Positions 56,708 through 64,000 of a stretch of DNA of 64,000 nucleotides are shown piece after piece; positions within the stretch are counted from its first letter, which is position 1, and each line of letters begins with the position of its first letter. This stretch comes from Prauserella cavernicola (lineage in GTDB: Bacteria > Actinomycetota > Actinomycetes > Mycobacteriales > Pseudonocardiaceae). The notes beneath the pieces are model-generated. The model did no database searches. It saw nothing but the letters and a program-made list of their open reading frames with translations, and had not been told where the DNA came from. The stretch is from contig NZ_JAENJH010000010.1 in assembly GCF_016595675.1 (NCBI RefSeq), positions 145,673-209,672 of the forward strand. Reading direction: 5' to 3'. A program made the translations under genes and the position numbers.

Positions 56708-57613
56708 TCAGTCCAGTTTCTTGCCGGTGAGTGCGACGAACGCGTCGTCGAGGTTGGCCTGGTCGAGCCGCAGTTCGCCCGCGATGATCTGCCTGCGCGC
56801 GAGCACCGACGTGACCGCGTGCAGCACGTTTCCCGTGCCGGTGATGACGAGCTGGGAGCCCCTGCGCTCGACGCTGCGCACCTCGGGCAGCTCGGCGAAC
56901 ACCCAGTCCTCGATCGGCTGCGAGGGCCGGAACCGGATGCGCTGCTCGTCGTCGACGCCCGCGACGAGCCCCGCGGGGGTGTCGATGGCGGCGACCTTGC
57001 CGGAGTCGATGAGCGCCAGCCGATCGCAGAGCCGCTCCGCCTCCTCCATGAAGTGGGTGACGAGCACGATGGTCACGCCGCTCGCGCGCACGTGCTCGAT
57101 CAGGTCCCACACCTCACGGCGGGCCTGGGGATCGAGTCCCGTCGTGAGCTCGTCGAGCACGGCCACCTCGGGGTTTCCGATGAGCGACAGGGCTATCGAG
57201 AGCCGCTGCTTCTGGCCGCCGGAGAGCTTCTTGTAGGCGGTGTCCCGCTTGTCGGCGATGCCGAGGATGTCGAGCAGCTCGTCCGGGTTCGCGGGGTTGC
57301 GGTAGAAGGAGGAATAGAGATCGAGCGCCTCCCCGACTTTCAGGCGTTCGGGCAGCTCGCTCTCCTGCAGCTGCACGCCGAGGCGCTGACGCAGCTCGGT
57401 GGTGTCGCGCTGCGGGTCGAGGCCGAGCACCGACACGGCGCCGCCGTCGGGTTTGCGCAGTCCCTCGAGGCACTCCACCGTGGTGGTCTTGCCCGCGCCG
57501 TTGGGCCCCAGGATCCCGAAGATCTCCCCGCGCTCGACCGAGAAGGAGACGTCCTCGACGGCGACCTTGTCGCCATAGCGTTTGTGCAGTCGTTGCACGT
57601 CGATAATCGGCAT
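56708..57613 (-). CDS. ABC transporter ATP-binding protein (DrrA-like)
   Basis: This 301-residue ATPase has Walker [21 protein letters not shown], signature LSGGQKQRLSIALSLIGNPE, Walker B VAVLDELTTGLDPQARREVW and the switch histidine VLVTHFMEEAERL, plus a C-terminal domain of about 85 residues as in DrrA-type ATPases. Note Leu rather than Pro after the catalytic Glu in LDELTTG, tolerated in the family. It is the first gene of a four-gene operon (ATPase, permease, kinase, regulator). Confidence 0.94.
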   Translation of the reverse strand: MPIIDVQRLHKRYGDKVAVEDVSFSVERGEIFGILGPNGAGKTTTVECLEGLRKPDGGAVSVLGLDPQRDTTELRQRLGVQLQESELPERLKVGEALDLYSSFYRNPANPDELLDILGIADKRDTAYKKLSGGQKQRLSIALSLIGNPEVAVLDELTTGLDPQARREVWDLIEHVRASGVTIVLVTHFMEEAERLCDRLALIDSGKVAAIDTPAGLVAGVDDEQRIRFRPSQPIEDWVFAELPEVRSVERRGSQLVITGTGNVLHAVTSVLARRQIIAGELRLDQANLDDAFVALTGKKLD

Positions 57614-57693
57614 GCGTCCAGGATCGCCTGGTCAACGCCGCGCTCGGATCGTCTTGGCGGCCACAGCGCGGTCAACCTAGGGATGAGTGCGCA

Positions 57694-58221
57694 TCAACCG
57701 TTCGGTGGATGCCGGCGCCAGCCCAGCTCGATGTCCACAGTGGACAACCAGGCATTGAGATCGTAGCCGTGGGAGGCCAGCCCGTCCACCGTCGCGTAGG
57801 TCGTCTCGAGCGCCAGCTGGGCCTGCTCCCGCGTGACGAGTCCCTGCCCGGCCGCCGCCAGCAGCTCGTCGGTGTCGATCACCTCGAGCCCGTGGCCGAG
57901 GCGCAGCGCCAGGTCGAGGTAGAGGTCGGTGGCCAGCCACGCGTCGCCCTCGGTCTCGACGGCCACGACGTCGAGGTAGAAGTCCTGGTCGCGCTCGTGG
58001 CCAGGGTTGAACCAGAAGTCGGTGATCCGCAGCCCGAGTGACGGCAGCAGCCACGACTCGAGGTAGTGGAACTGCGCCCGGCCGGGCGTCGGGCGGGCAA
58101 GGTAGAGGCCGAACGGAGTCACGCGGTACTCCTCGACCTCTCTGACGACGCCCTTCGGGTCGGTGTTGGTCCGTGCTGCCACGTCGAACTTCTCGATCTT
58201 CGGCGGGTGCATGGGTGCCAT
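57694..58221 (-). CDS. DUF402-family protein
   Basis: This 175-residue protein has the DUF402 core: FGLYLARPTPGRAQFHYLES, GLRITDFWFNPGHERDQDFY, LDVVAVETEGDAWLATDLYL with conserved Asp/Glu residues, and GHGLEVIDTDELLAAAGQGL. DUF402 proteins include nucleoside di/triphosphate phosphatases that use divalent metal, but not all members are tested. It is divergent from a PucR-type gene 50 bases away. The 3' end contains the TCCACAGTGGA palindrome discussed in the findings. Confidence 0.85.
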   Translation of the reverse strand: MAPMHPPKIEKFDVAARTNTDPKGVVREVEEYRVTPFGLYLARPTPGRAQFHYLESWLLPSLGLRITDFWFNPGHERDQDFYLDVVAVETEGDAWLATDLYLDLALRLGHGLEVIDTDELLAAAGQGLVTREQAQLALETTYATVDGLASHGYDLNAWLSTVDIELGWRRHPPNG

Positions 58222-58271
58222 CTTGCGGGGTTTACATCCGCGGGGCGAGCGTCACGGCCTAGAGTGATCAC

Positions 58272-59528
58272 GTGGAGAACGCGGCCGTTCGTTCGCAGAG
58301 ACTCTCACGGATCGCCGCGGCGCTGAACGAACGCGCCGCGGACGTCACCGCTGAGCTCGTGAGCCTCTACGAGCGCGAGCTCCCGAACCTCGTGAACGAC
58401 GACGAGAGCATGGTCAGCCTCCTGTCGGCGAGCGTCTACCAGAACATCGATACGGCCGTGCGGATCTTCGAGCACGGCATCGATCCCAGCCGCGTGGAAC
58501 CTCCGGCCGCGGCCGTCGAGTACGCCCGCCGCCTCGCCCAGCGCGGCACCCCGGTGATCCACCTGATCCGCGCCTACTACCTCGGGCAGATGGCGATGCT
58601 GGACCTGGCGATCGAGGAGGCCACCCGCCAGCTCGACGAGGCGGAGGCGCTCGGTGACGCGATGCGCGACGCCCTGTCCGGCGCGTTCACGTTCATCGAC
58701 CGCGTGACCCAGCAGGTCGTGACCGCCTACGAGGAGGAGCGCGACAACTGGCTGCTCAACCGCAGTGCGGTGCGGGCGGCACGGGTGCGGGCGCTGCTCG
58801 ACGAGGAGAGCGCCGACATCGGCGCCAGCGAGGCCGCGCTCGGCTACCGGCTGCGCGGCGACCACGTCGGCCTCGTGGTCTGGTACACGGAGAACGCGCA
58901 CCCGATCGACCCGCTCGCCGGGCTCGAGGCGCTGGCAGGCGGCTTCGCCGCGACGCGCTCGGGAGCCGCGCGGCCGCTGTTCGTGCCCAACGACGAACTG
59001 TGCGCGTGGGTGTGGCTGCCGGTCGCCGATCCGGCCATGCCCGCCGCCGAGGAGATCGAGCGGGCACTGGCCGACGATCCCGACGTGCGCATCGCGTTCG
59101 GTGCGCCCGGTCGCGGCGTCGAGGGCTTCCGTCGAACCCACCGGCAGGCCGTCCGCGTGCACGCGCTCGCCGTCGCCGCGGGCAAGGGCTGCGACCGCGC
59201 ACTGACGTTTCGCGACGTGGGGGCCATGGCGCTGATGACGTCCGACCTCGCGGCCGCACGGATGTGGGTCGACGACACGCTGCGCGACCTGGCGGTCGAC
59301 GACGAGCAGCACGAACGCCTGCGAGAGACCCTGCGCGTCTTCCTGGCCACCGGCAGCAGCTACACCGCCGCGGCGTCCCGCCTGCTGATGCACAAGAACT
59401 CGGTCCAGTACCGGGTTCGCAAGGCCGAGGAACTCCTCGGCAGGCCTGTGTCCGGCGACCGGCTCGACGTCGAGCTCGCGCTCAACCTCTGCCACCGGCT
59501 CGGCAGCGCCGTCCTGCGCCGGGCCTGA
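58272..59528 (+). CDS. PucR/CdaR-type transcriptional regulator
   Basis: This 418-residue regulator has a helical N-terminal sensory part (about 1-160, RIAAALNERAADVTAELVSL), a GGDEF-like CdaR middle domain, and the C-terminal HTH_30 LATGSSYTAAASRLLMHKNS, VQYRVRKAEELLG. It differs from the PucR at 27.7 kb in lacking the PucR N-terminal domain, and so belongs to the RsbR-N/CdaR type. The GTG at 58272 opens the protein. It is divergent from the DUF402 gene, its only close neighbour. Confidence 0.9.
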   Translation: MENAAVRSQRLSRIAAALNERAADVTAELVSLYERELPNLVNDDESMVSLLSASVYQNIDTAVRIFEHGIDPSRVEPPAAAVEYARRLAQRGTPVIHLIRAYYLGQMAMLDLAIEEATRQLDEAEALGDAMRDALSGAFTFIDRVTQQVVTAYEEERDNWLLNRSAVRAARVRALLDEESADIGASEAALGYRLRGDHVGLVVWYTENAHPIDPLAGLEALAGGFAATRSGAARPLFVPNDELCAWVWLPVADPAMPAAEEIERALADDPDVRIAFGAPGRGVEGFRRTHRQAVRVHALAVAAGKGCDRALTFRDVGAMALMTSDLAAARMWVDDTLRDLAVDDEQHERLRETLRVFLATGSSYTAAASRLLMHKNSVQYRVRKAEELLGRPVSGDRLDVELALNLCHRLGSAVLRRA

Positions 59529-59686
59529 CATGCCACAGGGGCCAGGTGAGCGCGGGTGCGACAACTTTTCGGTCTGCCGGACCAGTCGTGTCGCGGATTG
59601 TTGGTCGGGGCGCACGAAGCATCCTGCCGTCGTGGCTCCTAGTCTCTCCTGCTATGGGGTCTGTGGTGCGAGAACAAGGTGAAGCG

Positions 59687-59917
59687 ATGATGGTCGTCCG
59701 CCTGCGCCGGGGCGTCGTCGGCGAGACCAGGCGCGTGTGTCATCTGGTCCCCGTGCCCGACGTGAGCGAGACGCCCACCGAGATCACCGCGCTGTGCGGC
59801 GAGCGCATCCTGCCCGGTCAGGCCGAGCTGCTGTCCGGTTTCCGCGGAATGCCGTGCGAGACCTGCCTGGCTCTCTCCGCGCGCACGCTGTCTCCCGGGC
59901 TCGTCCACGCGTCGTAA
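59687..59917 (+). CDS. Small cysteine/histidine protein, putative metal-binding
   Basis: This 76-residue protein has cysteine and histidine residues in an ordered pattern: RVCHLVPVP, EITALCGERI and GMPCETCLALS. One Cys-His pair, one Cys and one CxxC could bind zinc. AAGGTG precedes the ATG-ATG at 59687; an ATG at 59654 is in frame and adds 11 residues. It lies between the CdaR-type regulator and uvrB. I recall similar small proteins in related actinomycetes, but no function. Confidence 0.65.
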   Translation: MMVVRLRRGVVGETRRVCHLVPVPDVSETPTEITALCGERILPGQAELLSGFRGMPCETCLALSARTLSPGLVHAS

Positions 59918-59974
59918 CCGCTGCTCACGGCGGTCCACGGCGTTTTGTCGGTGGGTGCGCCTACCCTGGGCATC

Positions 59975-62134
59975 GTGGCTTTCGCAACCGAACACCCCGT
60001 GCTGGCGCACTCCGAGTTCCGGCCCGTCACGGACATCCCGAGGTCCGACGGCCGCTTCACCGTGGTCAGCGAGTACCAGCCGGCGGGTGACCAGCCGGCC
60101 GCCATCGACGACCTCGACCGCAGGCTGAACGCGGGCGAGAAGGACGTCGTGCTGCTGGGCGCCACGGGTACCGGTAAGTCCGCGACCGCGGCGTGGCTGA
60201 TCGAGCGCGTGCAGCGCCCCACGCTGGTGATGGCCCCGAACAAGACGCTGGCCGCGCAGATGGCCAACGAGCTCAAGGACCTGTTCCCCAACAACGCGGT
60301 CGAGTACTTCGTCAGCTACTACGACTACTACCAGCCGGAAGCCTACGTCCCGCAGACCGACACCTACATCGAGAAGGACTCGTCGATCAACGACGACGTG
60401 GAGCGCCTGCGGCACTCCGCGACGATGAACCTGCTCTCGCGGCGCGATGTCATCGTGGTCGCGAGTGTGTCGTGCATCTACGGACTCGGCACGCCCCAGT
60501 CCTATCTCGACCGCTCGGCGAAGCTTGAGATCGGACAGGAGGTCGAGCGCGACGCGTTCCTGCGGGCGCTGGTCGACGTGCAGTACACGCGCAACGACCT
60601 GGCCTTCGCGCGCGGCACGTTCCGGGTTCGCGGCGACACCGTGGAGATCATTCCCGCGTACGAGGAGCTGGCCATCAGGGTCGAGTTCTTCGGCGACGAG
60701 ATCGACAAGCTCTACTACCTGCACCCGCTGACGGGCGACATCGTCAAGGAGGTCGAGGACGTCCGCATCTTCCCGGCCACCCACTACGTCGCGGGACCGG
60801 AACGGATGGAGCGGGCCATCCGGGGCATCGAGGCCGAGCTCGAGCAGCAGCTCGCCGACATGGAGAAGCAGGGCAAGCTGCTGGAGGCACAGCGGCTGCG
60901 CATGCGCACGAGCTACGACATCGAGATGATGCGCCAGGTCGGTTTCTGCTCGGGCATCGAGAACTACTCGCGCCACGTCGATGGACGAGACCAGGGGTCG
61001 GCGCCCGCGACGCTGATCGACTACTTCCCCGAGGACTTCCTGCTGGTCATCGACGAGTCGCACGTGACGGTGCCGCAGATCGGCGGCATGTACGAGGGCG
61101 ACGCGTCACGTAAGCGCACGCTGGTGGAGCACGGTTTCCGGCTGCCGAGCGCCTTGGACAACCGGCCGCTGACGTGGGAGGAGTTCTCCGACCGCATCGG
61201 GCAGACCGTGTACCTGTCGGCCACCCCCGGCCCGTACGAGATGGGCCAGGCCGGCGGCGAGTTCGTCGAGCAGGTCATCCGGCCCACCGGCCTCGTCGAC
61301 CCCGAGGTGGTCGTGAAGCCCACCGAGGGGCAGATCGACGACCTGGTGCACGAGATCCGCACGCGCGCCGAGAAGGACGAGCGCGTGCTGGTCACCACGC
61401 TCACCAAGAAGATGGCCGAGGACCTCACCGACTACCTGCTGGAACTCGGCATCCGGGTGCGCTACCTGCACTCCGAGGTCGACACGTTGCGTCGCGTCGA
61501 GCTGCTGCGGCAACTGCGCTCGGGCGACTTCGACGTGCTGGTCGGCATCAACCTCCTGCGCGAGGGTCTCGACCTGCCCGAGGTGTCGCTCGTGGCGATC
61601 CTCGACGCGGACAAGGAAGGCTTCCTGCGCAGCGGCACGTCGTTGATTCAGACGATCGGCCGCGCGGCCAGGAACGTCTCCGGCCAGGTGCACATGTACG
61701 CCGACCGGATCACCGACTCGATGCGGTACGCGATCGACGAGACCAACCGCAGGCGCGAGAAGCAGGTCGCCTACAACGAGGAACGCGGCCTCGACCCGCA
61801 GCCGCTGCGCAAGAAGATCGCCGACATCCTCGACCGCGTCTACACCGAGGCCGAGGACTCGGAGGAGGAGATCGCCGTCGGCGGCTCCGGTCGCAACGCC
61901 TCGCGCGGCAAGAAGCCCGAACAGGGCGACAAGGTGCGCAGTTCCGGAGTGCTCACCGACCGCGACGTCAGCAGCATGCCGCGCGCGGAGCTGGCCGACC
62001 TGATCCAGCAGATGACCGAGCAGATGATGCAGGCCGCGCGCGACCTGCAGTTCGAACTGGCGGCCCGGCTGCGCGACGAGATCTCGGAGCTGAAGAAGGA
62101 GATGCGGGGAATGGACGCCGCGGGCGTGAAGTAG
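59975..62134 (+). CDS. uvrB: Excinuclease ABC subunit B
   Basis: This 719-residue DNA damage verifier of nucleotide excision repair has Walker [21 protein letters not shown] (about 62-69), the beta-hairpin [34 protein letters not shown], helicase motifs [52 protein letters not shown] and [10 protein letters not shown]. The C-terminal UvrC-binding helices (about 660-700, [20 protein letters not shown]) are preceded by a charged linker. The GTG at 59975 precedes AFATEHPVL; a GTG at 59945 is less likely. Confidence 0.97.
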   Translation: MAFATEHPVLAHSEFRPVTDIPRSDGRFTVVSEYQPAGDQPAAIDDLDRRLNAGEKDVVLLGATGTGKSATAAWLIERVQRPTLVMAPNKTLAAQMANELKDLFPNNAVEYFVSYYDYYQPEAYVPQTDTYIEKDSSINDDVERLRHSATMNLLSRRDVIVVASVSCIYGLGTPQSYLDRSAKLEIGQEVERDAFLRALVDVQYTRNDLAFARGTFRVRGDTVEIIPAYEELAIRVEFFGDEIDKLYYLHPLTGDIVKEVEDVRIFPATHYVAGPERMERAIRGIEAELEQQLADMEKQGKLLEAQRLRMRTSYDIEMMRQVGFCSGIENYSRHVDGRDQGSAPATLIDYFPEDFLLVIDESHVTVPQIGGMYEGDASRKRTLVEHGFRLPSALDNRPLTWEEFSDRIGQTVYLSATPGPYEMGQAGGEFVEQVIRPTGLVDPEVVVKPTEGQIDDLVHEIRTRAEKDERVLVTTLTKKMAEDLTDYLLELGIRVRYLHSEVDTLRRVELLRQLRSGDFDVLVGINLLREGLDLPEVSLVAILDADKEGFLRSGTSLIQTIGRAARNVSGQVHMYADRITDSMRYAIDETNRRREKQVAYNEERGLDPQPLRKKIADILDRVYTEAEDSEEEIAVGGSGRNASRGKKPEQGDKVRSSGVLTDRDVSSMPRAELADLIQQMTEQMMQAARDLQFELAARLRDEISELKKEMRGMDAAGVK

Positions 62135-62467
62135 CCACTCGGCGGCCCGGGTCCTGGTGTCCCTGTTCACGCAGGGCCGCTCTGCCCCGCGGCTCGGAGC
62201 TTCCTGATCGCGCCGTTTCACGTCGAGCCTCGCCATTGGCGTGCAAACGCTGAGCCCGGCGTCACGCCGCTTGCCCGGGGATCTCGAACCGTCTCTGGCG
62301 AGCTTTTTGGCGGTTCACGTGCTCTGAGCAGCTGATGTGTGCCCTGACCGGACGCTTGACGCCCGAGACGATGTAACCCCGGGTCTGATGATCGACTCGG
62401 CCTGCACGATGATCGAACTGCCCGGCTCCAGGACGGCGGCCTCGGACGTGGTGAGTTCGCCCGAATT
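62135..62467. other. Gap with possible gene remnant between uvrB and the terminal cassette
   Basis: About 330 bases contain no full gene. On the minus strand, a frame ending at 62262 carries protein-like sequence (GYIVSGVKRPVRAHISCSEH, VNRQKARQRRFEIPGQ) without a start, which may be the 3' scrap of a lost gene. The base composition falls in GC from here to the right edge, marking a boundary between the conserved uvrB block and an accessory segment. Confidence 0.45.
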
Positions 62468-62669
62468 GGCCGTCTCGGTGTGAGCGGGCGGTTACGCTGG
62501 GGCGCCGAGTGTTGCTGGGGAGGCTTCGATGGCGGAGGGGAACGGTCAGGTGGATACCGCCGCGGCGCAGGCTGCGATGTCGGTGATGCCGGGTGGTGCC
62601 GCGGTGGGTGGCGCGCTTGCGACGTTCAACAACATGAATTTCATTGTCGACGGCAAGTCGTCGTCGGGT
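62468..62669 (+). repeat. 202-base direct repeat, copy 1
   Basis: This sequence recurs at 63799-64000 with two differences that I can see (one near position 29 of the repeat, one at the last base). It covers about 61 bases of upstream region with the ribosome binding site and the first 47 codons of the cassette's first gene. The repeat is cut by the window edge and is probably longer. Confidence 0.93.
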
Positions 62670-63014
62670 CCGGGCGCGGGTGGTGGCTTCTCGATGAGCC
62701 GAGAAGAAGCCGAGGCCGCGCTGGAAGAAGCGCGAGGCATCGCCGATGACCTGACTTTTCAGGTACGAGAGGCGCGATTGCTGGCGCAGACGCAGTCTCC
62801 GGCTGATGATCCGGCAAGCATGGGTTTTCACAACGTCGGGCTCGAGGCTCTCGGTAATGGGGCTCAGCACGTCGAAGCGGAGCGAGACTACTGGCGCAGC
62901 CTGGTGACGGCCTTGGAGAAGGCACTCGGCGTCTACCAGGCGGCGGACGAGCAGGCTGGCCAGGATGTTGGTGGTTCGGGTGGCCAGGACAGTAACGGTG
63001 GAGGACTCATCTGA
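62529..63014 (+). CDS. Small helical protein with YxxxD motif, putative type VII substrate
   Basis: This 161-residue protein has a Gly/Ala-rich, unstructured start, then two helices (about 56-90 and 100-142): SREEAEAALEEARGIADDLT and ALGNGAQHVEAERDYWRSLV. Right after the second helix is Y136-QAA-D140, which fits the YxxxD/E export signal of ESX substrates, and the tail is Gly/Ser/Gln-rich. GGGGAGG is nine bases upstream of the ATG. The stop overlaps the next start (TGATG), so it is coupled to a DUF3558 lipoprotein. No ESX machinery is visible, so secretion is an inference. Confidence 0.72.
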   Translation: MAEGNGQVDTAAAQAAMSVMPGGAAVGGALATFNNMNFIVDGKSSSGPGAGGGFSMSREEAEAALEEARGIADDLTFQVREARLLAQTQSPADDPASMGFHNVGLEALGNGAQHVEAERDYWRSLVTALEKALGVYQAADEQAGQDVGGSGGQDSNGGGLI

Positions 63015-63619
63015 TGAGGCGTCTTGTCGCGCTGGCGGTGTGCGGTGCCGTTGTGGCTGCGGGTTGTTCGGGGGGAACGGGCGGCGAGGCTGTGCCGACG
63101 TCTGAGTCCGTGACTCCCGGATCGTCTGCTTCCAATCCCGAGTTGCCACATAGTGGGGCGCCCGAAGTGACGAATCCAGTACCGGAGTCGGCGTTGTCCG
63201 CAGGACCGTGCGAAGCGCTGACGAAACAGCAGATCAAGCAAGCTCTGGGAGACGGTGCTGCTCAGGGGCGCAGTGGTGAAAATGAGGTCGGTCCCTACTG
63301 CGATTGGTCCGATCCGGCTACTGGTGGCGGTTTCCTGCTGGCATTCAGCACCAATTTGAGCCAGGGGCTGAGCGCCTACTATGCCAACACTAAGGCACAG
63401 ACTGCGATCTTTCGTGAAGTGGATCCAATAGGCGGGCTTCCCGCGGTCGAATACAAAGATAGTGAAGATGATATCCAGTGCGGCCTGGCCGTTGGCCTTT
63501 CCAACGAATACGCAATTGATATTCAGGTGACGTTGAGCCGGGCGAATGAAGGCAATGACGCGTGCGAGCCCGCGAAGACTGTCGCGACGTGGGTCGTGGC
63601 GAACTTCAAGGGGGAGTAG
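63014..63619 (+). CDS. DUF3558 family lipoprotein
   Basis: This 201-residue protein has a signal peptide with lipobox AAGC (Cys18), a Ser/Pro/Gly/Thr-rich linker to about residue 60, and the DUF3558 domain: GPCEALTKQQIKQALGDG, GPYCDWSDPATGGGFLLA, and a final DACEPAKTVATWVVANF. The cysteines at PCEAL and YCDWS probably form a disulfide. The protein should be anchored outside the cell membrane. Codon use is less GC-rich than in the window's core genes. It lies in a cassette with the YxxxD protein and a truncated third frame. Confidence 0.88.
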   Translation: MRRLVALAVCGAVVAAGCSGGTGGEAVPTSESVTPGSSASNPELPHSGAPEVTNPVPESALSAGPCEALTKQQIKQALGDGAAQGRSGENEVGPYCDWSDPATGGGFLLAFSTNLSQGLSAYYANTKAQTAIFREVDPIGGLPAVEYKDSEDDIQCGLAVGLSNEYAIDIQVTLSRANEGNDACEPAKTVATWVVANFKGE

Positions 63620-63621
63620 CG

Positions 63622-63741
63622 ATGGGGCTGTTCGGTAGGCATGAAGTCACCACCGTCGTCGTGTTCAGCTCACCTAATGGGGCATCACTTAAGTACTTGC
63701 TGTTCTGCGGAGATCTGGGTGACGCGCTGATGGCAGTGTGA
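63622..63741 (+). CDS. Short third gene of the cassette, likely truncated
   Basis: A 39-residue frame starts at an ATG after GGGGGAG and reads MGLFGRHEVTTVVVFSSPNG, then ASLKYLLFCGDLGDALMAV before TGA. The opening beta-strand-like run and abrupt end suggest the first part of a longer protein cut by a mutation or by the recombination that created the duplicated cassette. I do not recognise the family. Confidence 0.45.
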   Translation: MGLFGRHEVTTVVVFSSPNGASLKYLLFCGDLGDALMAV

Positions 63742-63798
63742 TCGGGGGTTTTGGTGTAACGCGCAGGAAGTAAGGCTGGCGAGCTTGTGAGGTGTTCC

Positions 63799-64000
63799 GG
63801 CCGTCTCGGTGTGAGCGGGCGGTTACGCTGGGGTGCCGAGTGTTGCTGGGGAGGCTTCGATGGCGGAGGGGAACGGTCAGGTGGATACCGCCGCGGCGCA
63901 GGCTGCGATGTCGGTGATGCCGGGTGGTGCCGCGGTGGGTGGCGCGCTTGCGACGTTCAACAACATGAATTTCATTGTCGACGGCAAGTCGTCGTCGGGC
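63799..64000 (+). repeat. 202-base direct repeat, copy 2
   Basis: This is the second copy of the repeat at 62468-62669, offset by 1331 bases, and it continues past the window. The near identity of both upstream region and coding start indicates a recent duplication or gene conversion. Confidence 0.93.
63860..64000 (+). CDS. Second copy of the YxxxD small protein, N-terminal 47 codons
   Basis: The ATG at 63860 with the same GGGGAGG upstream opens a frame whose visible residues (MAEGNGQVDTAAAQAAMSVM, then the NNMNFIVDGKSSSG region) are the same as the first 46 or more residues of the gene at 62529. The remainder is outside the window. It shows that the cassette is repeated at least twice in tandem. 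Confidence 0.85.
   Translation, partial: MAEGNGQVDTAAAQAAMSVMPGGAAVGGALATFNNMNFIVDGKSSSG

Noticed and set aside
62262..63149. 295-residue minus-strand frame across the terminal cassette
   Set aside because: Most of it is antisense to the YxxxD and DUF3558 genes; only its last part lies in non-coding DNA and may be a remnant.

Overview
The window looks like chromosomal DNA from a high-GC actinomycete of the family Pseudonocardiaceae (Saccharomonospora, Prauserella or Amycolatopsis-like). The reasons are strong G/C bias at third codon positions, frequent GTG starts, a conservon operon, an EACC1 domain protein, DUF3558 lipoproteins, and a right-hand gene order (ANTAR regulator, polA, rpsA, coaE, uvrB) that parallels Mycobacterium tuberculosis Rv1626 to Rv1633. 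Genus-level placement is inference.

Layout. 0-9 kb: a DivIVA-like coiled coil, a small SCO5389-type protein, a frameshifted flavin monooxygenase, a P450, a GAF sensor kinase with a decayed ATP-binding domain, a CitE-like lyase and a BtuF-like binding protein. 9-13.8 kb: a conservon (kinase, roadblock protein, DUF742 protein, GTPase) with a fifth gene for an MHYT sensor. 13.7-19.6 kb: two VOC proteins, a merR-thioredoxin-FGE operon, and a TetR gene divergent from a UvrA-like ATPase across two matching operators. 19.6-32.4 kb: accessory metabolism (glutathione peroxidase, YeeE-type sulfur transporter, oxidoreductases, MFS pump, PucR regulator beside a DadA-like oxidase, GreA-like protein) and a damaged type VII secretion-like locus. 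32.5-44.5 kb: an unusual tRNA(CAA), pdtaR, livKHMGF, a thioesterase and polA. 44.5-50.4 kb: a TetR-controlled YhgE/Pip exporter operon with a degenerate ATPase, and a methyltransferase-GNAT-GNAT operon. 50.6-62.1 kb: rpsA, a coaE-GrpB fusion, an ABC exporter with its two-component system, a second PucR regulator and uvrB. 62.1-64 kb: a lower-GC accessory segment with a tandemly repeated cassette of a small YxxxD-bearing protein and a DUF3558 lipoprotein, cut by the window edge.

How genes work together. Translationally coupled clusters (ATGA, GTGA or TGATG overlaps) are clear in the conservon, merR-trx, livHMGF, the YhgE operon, the methyltransferase/GNAT operon and the ABC/two-component operon. 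Several regulators sit next to good palindromes that are their likely operators. Points most worth follow-up are the thioredoxin-FGE pairing (the thioredoxin active site formally matches CxPxR), the class I-shaped tRNA with a CAA anticodon, the 200-bp duplicated 5' end of the terminal cassette, the conservon-MHYT linkage, and two ATP-binding proteins that lack their nucleotide-binding residues. All calls are from reading the sequence; no search was run.
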